A stretch of DNA of 64,000 nt from JAMCRM01 sp035561075 (GTDB taxonomy: Bacteria > Acidobacteriota > Terriglobia > Bryobacterales > Bryobacteraceae): assembly GCA_035561075.1 (NCBI GenBank), contig DATMYF010000182.1:62001-126000 (forward strand), given 5' to 3'. Shown piece after piece: positions 17,416 through 26,002 of this stretch. Under the pieces are notes generated by a model that was not told the DNA's origin, searched no databases, and saw only the letters and a program-made list of their open reading frames with translations. Position 1 is the stretch's first letter. Each line of letters starts with the position of its first letter. The translations under genes were made by a program, and so were the position numbers.

Positions 17416-18777
17416 CTACAGGACTTCCTCGGACCAATTCTCGAGCACCGACTTCACCTTGCCCGTGTATTGGTCGGCTAACGCGCCGTCGATCAGGCGG
17501 TGATCGAACGTCAGGGCCAGGAAGCAGACCGACCGGATGGCGATGGCGTCGTCGATGACCACCGGCTCCTTCTGCACCGTCCCCACCCCCAGGATGGCCA
17601 CCTGCGGCTGATTGATCACCGGCGTCGCAAAGACGCTCCCGAAGCTGCCGAAGTTAGTGATCGAGAACGTCCCGCCCTGTACCTCCTCGGGTTTCAATTG
17701 GCGGGATCGGGCGCGCGTCGAGAGGTCCACGATGGCGCGCTGCAGCCCGAGCACGTTCCGCTCGTCGGAATTGCGGATCACCGGCACGATCAGCCCGTTT
17801 TCGAGCGCCACCGCGATCCCGATGTTGATCTCGTTGTGGTAAATGATATTGCTTCCCTCAATGGACGCATTGAGCAGCGGGAACTCTCGCAGCCCTTCCA
17901 CCGCCGCGCGGGCCACAAACGGCAGGTAGGTCAGGGAAATCCCGTAGCGCTGCTGGAAATCGGCCTTATGGCGGTCCCGCATCTTCGCCACTTTGGTCAT
18001 GTCCACCTTGTGGACCGTGGTGACATGCGCAGATGTCCGCTTACTAAGGATCATGTGCTCCGCGATCTTGGACCGCATGGTGCTCATGGGCTCCACGCGG
18101 GTGCGGGCCTGGGCAGCCGGAGCGGGCATCGTGGGAGCGGGCGCCGGGGTGGCCGGAGCGGCCTCGGCCGGGCGCTTTGGCGGAGCAACCGGGGCGGCAG
18201 CAGGCGCCTGCGGCTGGGGCGCCGCGGCGGCGGGCTTCTGTCGCGCCAGGTAATTCTCCACGTCCTGCTTGGTAATGCGGCCGCCCGCACCGGTGCCCCT
18301 CACCTTCGACAAATCGAGGTCGTTCTCGCGCGCCATGCGACGCACCAGCGGGGAGATTGGGCCGACGGCTTCGGCGGCGCTTTCTTCGTCCATGGCCTCG
18401 ACGGCCGCGGGAGTAGGAGCGATGGTCTCCTGCGCGGGACCTTCCTTCTCGGCCGGCTCCTCGGGCGGCGGAGCGGGTGCCTCAGACGGCGTAGCGGGCG
18501 CAGCCTCAGCGGCAGGAGCAGCTGCCGCGGCACCGGCCCCGTCGCCTTCATTGATCCGCGCCACCACCGTGTTAATCCCGACCGTCTTGCCCTCCTCCAC
18601 CAGCGTCTCCGCCAGTACCCCGGCGGCCGGCGACGGAATCTCCGTATCCACCTTGTCCGTGGAGATCTCGAAGAGCGGTTCGTCCCGTTCAACCCGGTCA
18701 CCCGGCTTCTTCAGCCATTTGGTTAGGGTCCCTTCCACAATGCTCTCGCCCATCTGGGGCATCACTACGTCGGTCAT
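17416..18777 (-). CDS. 2-oxo acid dehydrogenase E2, dihydrolipoamide acyltransferase
   Basis: The 453-residue core subunit of a 2-oxoacid dehydrogenase complex. The lipoyl domain (1-75) carries the modified Lys in EISTDKVDTEI (Lys42). A long Ala/Pro linker follows. The E1/E3-binding domain lies at about 140-185 (SPLVRRMARENDLDLSKVRG, GRITKQDV). After a second linker comes the catalytic domain (about 225-453) with the DHRLIDG active-site motif near the end. The motif KVDTEIPSP resembles succinyl- or branched-chain-type E2 proteins. It is placed after lpd and lipB, so the E3 subunit and the lipoate attachment enzyme are supplied together. No E1 gene is nearby, so substrate specificity is open. 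Confidence 0.88.
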   Translation of the reverse strand: MTDVVMPQMGESIVEGTLTKWLKKPGDRVERDEPLFEISTDKVDTEIPSPAAGVLAETLVEEGKTVGINTVVARINEGDGAGAAAAAPAAEAAPATPSEAPAPPPEEPAEKEGPAQETIAPTPAAVEAMDEESAAEAVGPISPLVRRMARENDLDLSKVRGTGAGGRITKQDVENYLARQKPAAAAPQPQAPAAAPVAPPKRPAEAAPATPAPAPTMPAPAAQARTRVEPMSTMRSKIAEHMILSKRTSAHVTTVHKVDMTKVAKMRDRHKADFQQRYGISLTYLPFVARAAVEGLREFPLLNASIEGSNIIYHNEINIGIAVALENGLIVPVIRNSDERNVLGLQRAIVDLSTRARSRQLKPEEVQGGTFSITNFGSFGSVFATPVINQPQVAILGVGTVQKEPVVIDDAIAIRSVCFLALTFDHRLIDGALADQYTGKVKSVLENWSEEVL

Positions 18778-19445
18778 CTCGTCTCCTCCGCCACGGGCAC
18801 CGGCCCGTCGACCATTTCACAATTGAACACGCGGCCGAAATGCTCGGCCAGACTCCCACATACTTCGGCGAATGTCGCCGCAGAACCCAATTCGGCCATC
18901 GAACCCACCGGTTTGGTCAGCCCGCACGGCACGATGTACCGGAAGTAGCTCAAGTCCGTGGATACGTTCAGGGCGAAGCCGTGGGAGGTGACCCAGCGGC
19001 TGATGTGCACCCCGATGGCGGCCACCTTCCGGCCGTCCACCCACACACCCGTGAGCCCGCTGATGCGCCCTGCGCTGATCCCGAAATCCCCCAGGGTATC
19101 GATGATAACCTGCTCGACGGCCCGCACATACGCGCCCACATCGCGCTTCCATTCCCGCAGGTCGAGAATCGGGTAGCCCACGATCTGCCCGGGGCCGTGA
19201 TACGTAACGTCCCCGCCTCGGTCAGTGGGGTGGAACTCGATACCCGCGCGCCGCAGCACCTCTTCCCCGGCCAGCACGTTATCCATGTGTCCGTTGCGGC
19301 CGAGCGTGATGGTGTGGGGATGTTCCAGCAGCAGCAGCTGGTCCGGGATGGTCCCCGCCTTGCGCTCCCGTACCAGTTCGGCCTGCAACTCCAACGCTTG
19401 GCCGTAGCCGATGCGACCCGGTTTTCGTAACCAGCAGCTACGCAT
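18774..19445 (-). CDS. lipB: Octanoyl-[acyl carrier protein]:protein octanoyltransferase
   Basis: LipB moves an octanoyl group from acyl carrier protein to the lipoyl-domain Lys of E2, the first step of lipoate synthesis. The protein has 223 residues, the usual size, with RGGDVTYHGPGQ and the catalytic pair Lys140 (VDGRKVAAIG) and Cys174 (VPCGLTKP). The start MRSCWLRKPGRIGYGQALEL at 19445 overlaps the end of lpd by eight bases. The frame stays open further upstream inside lpd, but the residues there are not LipB-like. The stop overlaps the E2 start by ATGA, so the enzyme and its substrate protein are co-translated. Confidence 0.9.
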   Translation of the reverse strand: MRSCWLRKPGRIGYGQALELQAELVRERKAGTIPDQLLLLEHPHTITLGRNGHMDNVLAGEEVLRRAGIEFHPTDRGGDVTYHGPGQIVGYPILDLREWKRDVGAYVRAVEQVIIDTLGDFGISAGRISGLTGVWVDGRKVAAIGVHISRWVTSHGFALNVSTDLSYFRYIVPCGLTKPVGSMAELGSAATFAEVCGSLAEHFGRVFNCEMVDGPVPVAEETR

Positions 19446-20844
19446 TGATGGCCAAACCGTCCACAGCTTGGAACGCCTCGCCGACCGCCTCATACAGCGT
19501 GGGGTGCGCATGAATGGTGGCCTGCAGGGTTTCCACGGTGGCCTCCGCCTCCATGGCGGCGACAGCTTCGGCAATCAGCTCGAAACCCGAGGGCCCGATA
19601 ATGTGTACCCCCAGGATCTCGCCGTATTGCTCATCCGAAACCACCTTCACGAACCCGCCGTGGCTCCCCAGGATGGTGGCGCGGCTGTTGCCGGCGAAGG
19701 GAAACTTCCCCACCTTCACCTTGTAGCCCTGGGCGCGCGCCTGCGCTTCCGTCATCCCCACGCTGCCGATGCCCGGCTCCGTGTAAGTGGCGCCCGGAAT
19801 GCGGTTCCTGTTGACCGGCCGCACGAACTTGCCCGCAATGTGCCCCACCGCCACCATGCCCTGCATGCTGGCTACGTGGGCCAGTTGCGGAGTGCCCGCC
19901 ACGATGTCCCCGATCGCATAGAGCCCCGGCTCGCCGGTGAGCTGGTAGGGATCGGTCTTGACGAAGCCGCGGTCGAGCTCCGCGCCCGTATTCTCCAGTC
20001 CCACACCCTCGGTGTTGGGCTTGCGCCCCACCGCCACCAGCAGTTTCTCGGCCTCGATCTCCTCCTGCTTACCCGCGGAGTTGGTCAGGGTGAGGGCCAC
20101 CCCGTGGTCCGTCGTCCGGATATTCTCGGCGCGCGCACCAGTCTCGACCCGGATTTTGGCCTTCCGGAAAGAGCGCTCCAGTTCCTTCGAAATCTCCTCG
20201 TCCTCAACCGGCACGGCCCTCGGCAGCATCTCAATAACCGTCACCTCCGAGCCGAAGCGCCGGAAAATCGACGCAAATTCCACTCCAACCGCGCCAGCCC
20301 CGATGATAGCAAGCGACTTCGGCACGGCCTGCAGGTCCAGAATTTCGATATTCGTAAGGATGCGTTCGGGGTCCGGTTTCAGGCCCGGCAGCATGCGCGC
20401 TTCCGACCCCGATGCCAGAATGATGTTCTTCGCCTCGAGCGTGCGGCTCTCGCCGTTTGCACCCCGCACCGCCACGCGCCCGCGTCCTTCGAGTGTCGCG
20501 GTGCCCTTGATCCACTCGACCTTATTCTTCTTAAACAGCATTTCCACGCCCTTGGCATGGCGGTTCACGATGCCGTTCTTCCGGTCCACTACTTTGGGAA
20601 AATCAAGCGTAGGGTTCCCGTTGGAAATGCCGTACTCCTGCGGATTCAGGAAATGCTCCCACACGTCTGCAATGTGGAGCATCGTTTTGGTGGGGATGCA
20701 GCCCACCAGCAGGCAGGTGCCCCCCAGGCGCGCCTGCCTTTCGATCACCGCGGTCTTCAGGCCGAGTTGGCCCGCACGAATACCGGCGGAGTAGCCCCCG
20801 GGGCCACCCCCGATCACAATCACGTCGTAGGACACTTTTTTCAT
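19438..20844 (-). CDS. lpdA: Dihydrolipoyl dehydrogenase (E3)
   Basis: A 468-residue flavoprotein disulphide reductase that reoxidises dihydrolipoamide using NAD+. It has the FAD-binding VIVIGGGPGGYSA, the redox disulphide in GGTCLLVGCIPTK (Cys44 and Cys49), an NAD-binding AIIGAGAVGVEFAS, a second FAD site CAIGD-like block (LYAIGDIVAG) and the C-terminal catalytic HAHPTLYEA. It is first in the minus-strand set followed by lipB and E2. The divergent POTRA gene starts 46 bases away. Confidence 0.92.
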   Translation of the reverse strand: MKKVSYDVIVIGGGPGGYSAGIRAGQLGLKTAVIERQARLGGTCLLVGCIPTKTMLHIADVWEHFLNPQEYGISNGNPTLDFPKVVDRKNGIVNRHAKGVEMLFKKNKVEWIKGTATLEGRGRVAVRGANGESRTLEAKNIILASGSEARMLPGLKPDPERILTNIEILDLQAVPKSLAIIGAGAVGVEFASIFRRFGSEVTVIEMLPRAVPVEDEEISKELERSFRKAKIRVETGARAENIRTTDHGVALTLTNSAGKQEEIEAEKLLVAVGRKPNTEGVGLENTGAELDRGFVKTDPYQLTGEPGLYAIGDIVAGTPQLAHVASMQGMVAVGHIAGKFVRPVNRNRIPGATYTEPGIGSVGMTEAQARAQGYKVKVGKFPFAGNSRATILGSHGGFVKVVSDEQYGEILGVHIIGPSGFELIAEAVAAMEAEATVETLQATIHAHPTLYEAVGEAFQAVDGLAINA

Positions 20845-20890
20845 TCTACTGCACCCCCACGAATCGGCTGTACGTCTTTACCATATAGAT

Positions 20891-22201
20891 ATGACTCGGG
20901 TTGTCCTTATTGTGCTGATGCTGACGGTGGCCGGTTCGTCACAGGAAAAAGCGGAACGATGGCCCGTCCAAACGCTCTCCGTCGAGGGCAACCGCCATTT
21001 CCCGGACGGCCGGATACTCGCCGTTGCGGGTCTGAAAGTCGGCCAAATTGCCGGAAAACAGGAGTTCGAGGCCGCCCGCGACCGACTGATCGCCACGGGC
21101 CTGTTCGAGACCGTGGGGTACCGTTTTGCTCCGGCGCCGGGCGGCAAGGGTTATGCCGCCTCTTTTCAGGTGGTGGAAGTCGAACCGGTCTATCCCGTGC
21201 GCTTCGAAGACCTGGGGGTGCCGGATAGCGAGGTTGCCGCGTACCTCCAGGAGAGGGATCCCCTCTTCGGCCCCCAAATGCCCGGCACTACGGCTGTGCT
21301 GCAGCGCTACGCTTCGCGTATCCAGGAGTTCCTGGCGTCGCGCAAGCGGGAGGAAAAGGTCGTCGGAAAGGTCGCCACCACGGGACCCGACCAGTTTGCG
21401 GTGCTGTTCCGTCCGGCGCGCCGGGTCCCCGTAGTGGCGCGGGTGATTTTCAAGGGAAACGAGGCGGTTCCGCTAAAAGCTTTGCAGGAGGGCATATCCG
21501 GGGTTGCCATAGGCGTTCCCTACAAGGAGGAGACCTTCCGGCAGTTGCTGAACACGTCAGTCCGGCCGCTCTATGATGCCCGCGGGCGCATCCGCGTGAC
21601 CTTCCCCACGGTGAGCGCGGTGCCCGCCAAGGACGTCGAAGGCCTGGACGTCACGGTGGAGGTGTCCGAAGGCGCCAGCTACGAACTCAATGGCGTCCGC
21701 ATCGAAGGCGCCGAGGGTTTCCCGCCTCCCGAACTGCTCAAGACCGCCAAGATCAAAACCGGCGATGTCGCCAACTTCGACGATGTGAACGAGGGCGCCG
21801 CTCGCGTCCGCAAGCTCATGCAGCGGAACGGCTACATGCGCGCGCAAACTACCGTGGAGCGTGCCGTCAATGACGCCAAGAAGACGGTCGATGTGGTCAT
21901 CAAGGTCGAGCAGGGACCGCGCTTCACGTTCGGGAAGCTCGAGGTCAACGGCCTCGACCTGCACGGCGAAGCGGCCATCCGGAAACTGTGGGCACCCCAG
22001 CCCGGGCGGCCGTTCAACATCGATTACCCGGAGTACTTCCTCAACCGCATCCGCGAGGACATGGTCTTCGATAACCTCAAGCGGACCCGCGCCGTCACCC
22101 AGGTGAACGAAGAACAGCGCACCGTGGACGTGACACTGTTTTTCAATGAGAAGGAGCGCGTTCCCATCGGCGGCGCGGAGCCGGCGCCCAAGGCGCCATG
22201 A
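20891..22201 (+). CDS. Exported POTRA-repeat protein without a beta-barrel
   Basis: A 436-residue protein with a short signal peptide (VVLIVLMLTVAGSS). It is built of repeated POTRA-like units, for example VQTLSVEGNRHFPDGRI, VARVIFKGNEAVPLKAL, LNGVRIEGAEGFPPPELL and FGKLEVNGLDLHGEAAI. POTRA domains are periplasmic chaperone modules of BamA/TamA/FhaC proteins, but here nothing follows them: the 16-strand membrane barrel is absent. It may be a soluble periplasmic partner of an outer-membrane assembly machine. The stop overlaps the DUF763 gene by ATGA. Confidence 0.75.
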   Translation: MTRVVLIVLMLTVAGSSQEKAERWPVQTLSVEGNRHFPDGRILAVAGLKVGQIAGKQEFEAARDRLIATGLFETVGYRFAPAPGGKGYAASFQVVEVEPVYPVRFEDLGVPDSEVAAYLQERDPLFGPQMPGTTAVLQRYASRIQEFLASRKREEKVVGKVATTGPDQFAVLFRPARRVPVVARVIFKGNEAVPLKALQEGISGVAIGVPYKEETFRQLLNTSVRPLYDARGRIRVTFPTVSAVPAKDVEGLDVTVEVSEGASYELNGVRIEGAEGFPPPELLKTAKIKTGDVANFDDVNEGAARVRKLMQRNGYMRAQTTVERAVNDAKKTVDVVIKVEQGPRFTFGKLEVNGLDLHGEAAIRKLWAPQPGRPFNIDYPEYFLNRIREDMVFDNLKRTRAVTQVNEEQRTVDVTLFFNEKERVPIGGAEPAPKAP

Positions 22202-23409
22202 AACGTTCCGGCATCGCCGATCTGCCGCTGCATGGCGGCCGCGTCCCGGCATGGCTGGCCACCCGGATGACCACCCTGGGGACCGCCATCGCGGAAACCA
22301 TCCTGGACCGCTACGGCGCTCCCGAACTGCTCACGCGCCTCAGCGACCCCTTCTGGTTCCAGGCGCTCGGTTCTGTTATGGGCATGGACTGGCACTCTTC
22401 CGGGATCACCACCTCCGTGCTCGGGGCACTCAAACGCGGCCTGAATCCACGGGCTCATGAGCTTGGTATCTATATTTGCGGCGGCCGCGGCAGGCACTCC
22501 CGCAATACGCCAGGCGAGTTGCGGGAGGTGGCTGGCCGCACCAGCCTCGATGGCGAAGCGCTGGTCAGGGCCAGCCGCCTCACCGCGCGCGTCGATAACA
22601 ACGCCATAGCCGACGGCTTCCAAATCTATCTCCACACCTTCATCGTCACCGCCGCGGGCGACTGGGCCGTGGTGCAGCAGGGTATGAACGAGCAAAGCGG
22701 CATGGCGCGCCGCTATCACTGGCATTCGGCCGCCGTGCGGGATTTCGTCTGCCAGCCCCACACAGGTATCGTGGGGGAACATCAGGGCACCATCGTGAAT
22801 CTGGTGGACAGCCAAGCCCGGCCCGCCCAGGATGCCATGCTGGCGCTAGTCCGGCAGCATCCGGAGGCGACACTCCGGGACGTGCGCAACTTCCAGGCCC
22901 CGCGCCATCACGATGTGCGCGCCGAAGACGTGGGTCTCGAGCGCCTCGGTGCCGTGCTGGCCGTGGCCTACGAGCGCGAGTTCCGCGACTTCGCCTCTTT
23001 GCTGCTGCTCGAAAAACTGGGCCCTCGCACGCTGCAGTCCCTGGCGCTGGTGGCCGAGGTAATCCACGGCGCGCCCAGCCGATTCTCCGACCCGGCCCGC
23101 TTCTCCTTCGCCCTGGGCGGCAAGGACCGGCATCCCTTCCCCGTTCCGCTCAAAACCTACGACGAATCGATCCACGTGCTGCGCGACGCCCTTGATGCGG
23201 CGAAACTCGGGGATACCGACAAGCTCGATGGCTTCGCGCGCCTCGACCGCTTCGTCCGCGGCATCGGGCAGCGCTATTCTCCCAAGGCCGATTTCGACGC
23301 CGTCGTCGCGCACGAGCGCGCTATTTCCCCGCAACTCGGCGGGCGCAGCGTCTTCGACAAACCGAAACACCCACGCCAGTTGCCTCTGTTCGACAACGAC
23401 CCATTCTGA
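22198..23409 (+). CDS. DUF763 family protein
   Basis: A 403-residue cytoplasmic protein whose start MKRSGIADLPLHGGRVPAWL is typical of DUF763, a family I know mainly from archaea and thermophilic or deep-branching bacteria. The block WAVVQQGMNEQSGMARRYHW follows in the middle. Function is unknown; some nucleic-acid or repair link has been suggested by context elsewhere, but nothing here proves it. It is coupled by ATGA overlap to the POTRA gene, which is an unexpected pairing of a periplasmic and a cytoplasmic protein. Confidence 0.8.
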   Translation: MKRSGIADLPLHGGRVPAWLATRMTTLGTAIAETILDRYGAPELLTRLSDPFWFQALGSVMGMDWHSSGITTSVLGALKRGLNPRAHELGIYICGGRGRHSRNTPGELREVAGRTSLDGEALVRASRLTARVDNNAIADGFQIYLHTFIVTAAGDWAVVQQGMNEQSGMARRYHWHSAAVRDFVCQPHTGIVGEHQGTIVNLVDSQARPAQDAMLALVRQHPEATLRDVRNFQAPRHHDVRAEDVGLERLGAVLAVAYEREFRDFASLLLLEKLGPRTLQSLALVAEVIHGAPSRFSDPARFSFALGGKDRHPFPVPLKTYDESIHVLRDALDAAKLGDTDKLDGFARLDRFVRGIGQRYSPKADFDAVVAHERAISPQLGGRSVFDKPKHPRQLPLFDNDPF

Positions 23410-23495
23410 ACGCGCCGGCCGTTTACAGTGGCTCGCCGATTGCATCTCCCCCATCCGGCGACGGTGCGCGAGCACCGCGGCAAAAGGAGAGGGGT

Positions 23496-23864
23496 ATGAC
23501 AAAACGTTTCCTGTCTGTACTTTGCATTCTCGGGTTGGCCCTGATGTGGGGCTGCAGTAAGGACCGCAGGGGCGAGGCCGAGAGAACCGCGGATCGAGCG
23601 GCGGAGCGAACCGACCGCGCGATGGGGCGAACGGGGCAAGCCGTCGACGACGCCACCGTTACGACCAAGGTGAAAGCGCAGCTCACCGCCGACGAGGGTC
23701 TTCGTACCCTTACCGGGATTAGTGTGGATACGGACCACGGTGTAGTCCGGCTCACGGGCGAAGTTCCCACGGAGGCCATGCGGGAGCGTGTCGAAACGGT
23801 AGCCCGCAGCGTCGACGGCGTCACGCGCGTGCAGAACGACTTGAAGGTGAAGCCGGCGCGCTAA
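23496..23864 (+). CDS. BON-domain lipoprotein
   Basis: A 122-residue protein with a lipoprotein signal ending LALMWGC, so the mature protein is lipid-anchored at Cys20. A charged helical stretch (RAAERTDRAMGRTGQ) links to a BON domain (about 50-120) with TVTTKVKAQLTADEGL, GVVRLTGEVPT and VDGVTRVQNDL. BON domains bind membranes and occur in osmotic-stress proteins such as OsmY. The ATG at 23496 is preceded by an excellent AGGAGAGG. Confidence 0.85.
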   Translation: MTKRFLSVLCILGLALMWGCSKDRRGEAERTADRAAERTDRAMGRTGQAVDDATVTTKVKAQLTADEGLRTLTGISVDTDHGVVRLTGEVPTEAMRERVETVARSVDGVTRVQNDLKVKPAR

Positions 23865-23870
23865 TCCGCA

Positions 23871-24602
23871 TTACCCGTTCTGGTCGAGCCGCCACAGCAC
23901 TTGACGCAGCATCCCCAGCACCACCGGGGCGTCGTGCCCGCTGAGGCCCAGGCGCCGCACCAGCCGCCGTACCTTTTCTTCCGTGGAGCTTTCGGTCAGC
24001 GGGTTCACGTAGCCGCTACGGCGGAGGACATCGAGCAGCCGAAGCGTGATTTGTTCGTTCTCCGCCGCGGTGGCCGGCTTGGCAGCCTCTGGACGCATAC
24101 GCCCGGCAGCAGGCTTGCGCACTAGCTCCCAAAGGCAGACCGCCACCGCCTGTCCCAGGTTCATGGAGTGTTCCTGATGCACGGTCGCGATGCGGGTCAG
24201 CCAGTGGCAGTGGCTCAGGTCGTCGTTCGACAGCCCGAACTTTTCGGATCCGAACAGCAGCGCCACGTTGCCGCCCGAGGCCGCCGAGCGCCGGATCAGC
24301 CGTGCACCGTACTCCAGTCGCCACATGGGGTGCTCGAGCGCGCGATGCCCCAGGGATGTGGTCCCCACCACCAGGGAGCAATCTGCGACCGCCTCGGCCA
24401 CGCTGCCGAAGACCTCAGCCGCTTGCATCACTGGCGCCGCGTCCACCGCCGAACGCGCCTCGCGGAAGGCCACATCGTACGGGTTTACCACCCGCAGCAC
24501 GGGGAACCCCAGGTTCGCCATGGCCCGCCCGGCGGCCCCGATATTCAACGGGTTGCGGGTGTCTACCAGCACAACCCGCACGGATTGGGTGATCTCCGGC
24601 AT
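23871..24602 (-). CDS. SpoU/TrmJ-like RNA 2'-O-methyltransferase
   Basis: A 243-residue SPOUT enzyme that methylates ribose 2'-OH groups, most likely in tRNA (TrmJ acts at position 32). The start MPEITQSVRVVLVDTRNPLNIG carries the conserved Arg-Asn-Pro-x-N-x-G block. The knot motifs are ALLFGSEKFGLSNDDL and TVHQEHSMNLGQAVAVCLWE. A C-terminal tail of about 85 residues matches the TrmJ length. ATG 24602 is preferred; the frame is open upstream over the divergent ACT gene but is not conserved-looking. SpoU-family specificity cannot be fixed from motifs alone. Confidence 0.82.
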   Translation of the reverse strand: MPEITQSVRVVLVDTRNPLNIGAAGRAMANLGFPVLRVVNPYDVAFREARSAVDAAPVMQAAEVFGSVAEAVADCSLVVGTTSLGHRALEHPMWRLEYGARLIRRSAASGGNVALLFGSEKFGLSNDDLSHCHWLTRIATVHQEHSMNLGQAVAVCLWELVRKPAAGRMRPEAAKPATAAENEQITLRLLDVLRRSGYVNPLTESSTEEKVRRLVRRLGLSGHDAPVVLGMLRQVLWRLDQNG

Positions 24603-24648
24603 TCCCTTGATCGTAACCCGGAGATAGTCCGGTACACTGGAGAACACC

Positions 24649-25308
24649 ATGGCAGATGAGAGTATCGGGCTCCTGGTCCACGCCGACGCGGGCCCGGGGG
24701 TGCTCCACCAGCTTTCCGGCGTAATCGCGCGGCACGGGGGCGACATCACTACCGTAGCTATCATCGAATACCGTCCCGACGACGCCCGCATTTACTTCGA
24801 GATCCGCATGGGCCGGCCGCCGGCCGCCATGGCGGACGAACTGCGCGCACTCCCAGTGGTCCGGCAAGCCGAGCTGGTCCAAAGCATGGAGAAGATTTAC
24901 GGGAAGCGCGTAATCATTATGGGAGGCGGGGCGCAAGTCGGGCAGGTGGCGATCGGCGCCATCTCGGAAGCCGACCGCCACAACATCCGGGGCGAGCACA
25001 TCTCGGTCGATACCATCCCGCTCGTGGGCGAGCAGGCACTGGCCGATGCCGTACGCGCCGTGCCGCGGCTGCCGCGCGTCCGTGCCTTGGTGCTGGCCGG
25101 GTCGCTCATGGGCGGCCAGATCGAGCAGGCCGTCCGCGAAGTACGGCAGGAGGGCCTGCTGGTGATCTCGCTCAACATGGCCGGCAGTGTCCCGGATGCC
25201 GCGGACCTGGTGGTCACGGATCCCGTACAGGCCGGCGTAATGGCGGTGATGGCCGTTGCGGATACGGCCAAATTCACTATCGCGCGGCTGAAGCAGCGCG
25301 TATTTTGA
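24649..25308 (+). CDS. ACT-domain protein, DUF5612-like
   Basis: A 219-residue cytoplasmic protein. The N-terminal ACT domain (about 1-75) has GLLVHADAGPGVLHQLSGVI and DITTVAII, the usual small-molecule-binding fold. The C-terminal part (GKRVIIMGGGAQVGQVAIGA to the end) resembles DUF5612, a nucleotide-binding-like domain found behind ACT domains. It is probably a sensor or regulator of amino-acid metabolism, which is an inference. It is divergent from the RNA methyltransferase, with 46 bases between the two starts. Confidence 0.72.
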   Translation: MADESIGLLVHADAGPGVLHQLSGVIARHGGDITTVAIIEYRPDDARIYFEIRMGRPPAAMADELRALPVVRQAELVQSMEKIYGKRVIIMGGGAQVGQVAIGAISEADRHNIRGEHISVDTIPLVGEQALADAVRAVPRLPRVRALVLAGSLMGGQIEQAVREVRQEGLLVISLNMAGSVPDAADLVVTDPVQAGVMAVMAVADTAKFTIARLKQRVF

Positions 25309-25311
25309 GCG

Positions 25312-25941
25312 CTACTTGATGCCGTTGAACCGCTCTTCGATGGCAGGCCAGTTCACCACGTTCCACCACGCCCCGATGTAATCCGCGCGGCGGTTCTGGT
25401 ATTTCAGGTAGTAGGCGTGCTCCCACACGTCGAGCCCCATCACCGGGAACTTGCCTTCCATCAGCGGGCTATCCTGGTTGGCCGTCGAGATAATATCGAG
25501 CTTGTCGCCCTGCCTCACCAGCCATGCCCATCCTGAGCCGAAGCGCCCCGCTGCCGCGGTATTAAACTTTTCCCTGAACTGGTCGAAGCCGCCGAAGGTG
25601 CCGGTGATCGCTTTTGCCACGTTGCCCACCGGTTGCCCGCCGCCCTTCGGCCCCATGATCTCCCAGAACATGGTGTGGTTCACATGGCCGCCACCGTTAT
25701 TGCGCACGGCCGTCCGGATGTTCTCCGGCACCAGCGCCAGGTTGTTGGCCAGTAGCTCCTCGAGCGGCCGCTTCTGCAGATCCGGTGCGGACTCCAGCGC
25801 CTTGTTCAGGTTGTTCACATACGCGGCATGGTGACCGCCATGGTGAATCTGCATGGTCTTGGCGTCAATATGAGGCTCCAGCGCGTCGAATGCGTACGGA
25901 AGCGCCGGAAGCGAGTATGGTGCTGCTTTTTGCGGATGCAT
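25312..25941 (-). CDS. sodA: Superoxide dismutase, Mn/Fe type
   Basis: A 209-residue enzyme that converts superoxide to oxygen and hydrogen peroxide. The metal ligands are visible: His33 (MQIHHGGHHAAYV), the His in GHVNHTMFW, and Asp and His in GLDVWEHAYY. The Gly in the GGGHVNH segment and the Gln in ISTANQDSPL suggest the manganese type. It has no signal peptide, so it is cytoplasmic. It is convergent with the ACT gene with only three bases between stops. Metal preference is inferred from residues. Confidence 0.92.
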   Translation of the reverse strand: MHPQKAAPYSLPALPYAFDALEPHIDAKTMQIHHGGHHAAYVNNLNKALESAPDLQKRPLEELLANNLALVPENIRTAVRNNGGGHVNHTMFWEIMGPKGGGQPVGNVAKAITGTFGGFDQFREKFNTAAAGRFGSGWAWLVRQGDKLDIISTANQDSPLMEGKFPVMGLDVWEHAYYLKYQNRRADYIGAWWNVVNWPAIEERFNGIK

Positions 25942-26002
25942 CCTCTGTTGTCCCTCGAATGGTTTGTAGTAGTCACGAGCCGGCCCCTCGCCGGCCCCTG
26001 CA

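Noticed and set aside
17500..18726. Long open frame of about 400 codons antisense to the E2 gene
   Set aside because: It mirrors the Ala/Pro-rich coding bias of E2 on the other strand. Its residues are repetitive Arg/Gly/His and match no protein pattern.
19411..21228. Long open frame of about 600 codons antisense to lpd and running into the POTRA gene
   Set aside because: Lpd is beyond doubt on the opposite strand. The long frame is a product of high GC at third codon positions.
24603..24791. N-terminal extension of the RNA methyltransferase
   Set aside because: It would cover the start of the divergent ACT gene and adds residues with no resemblance to SpoU enzymes.
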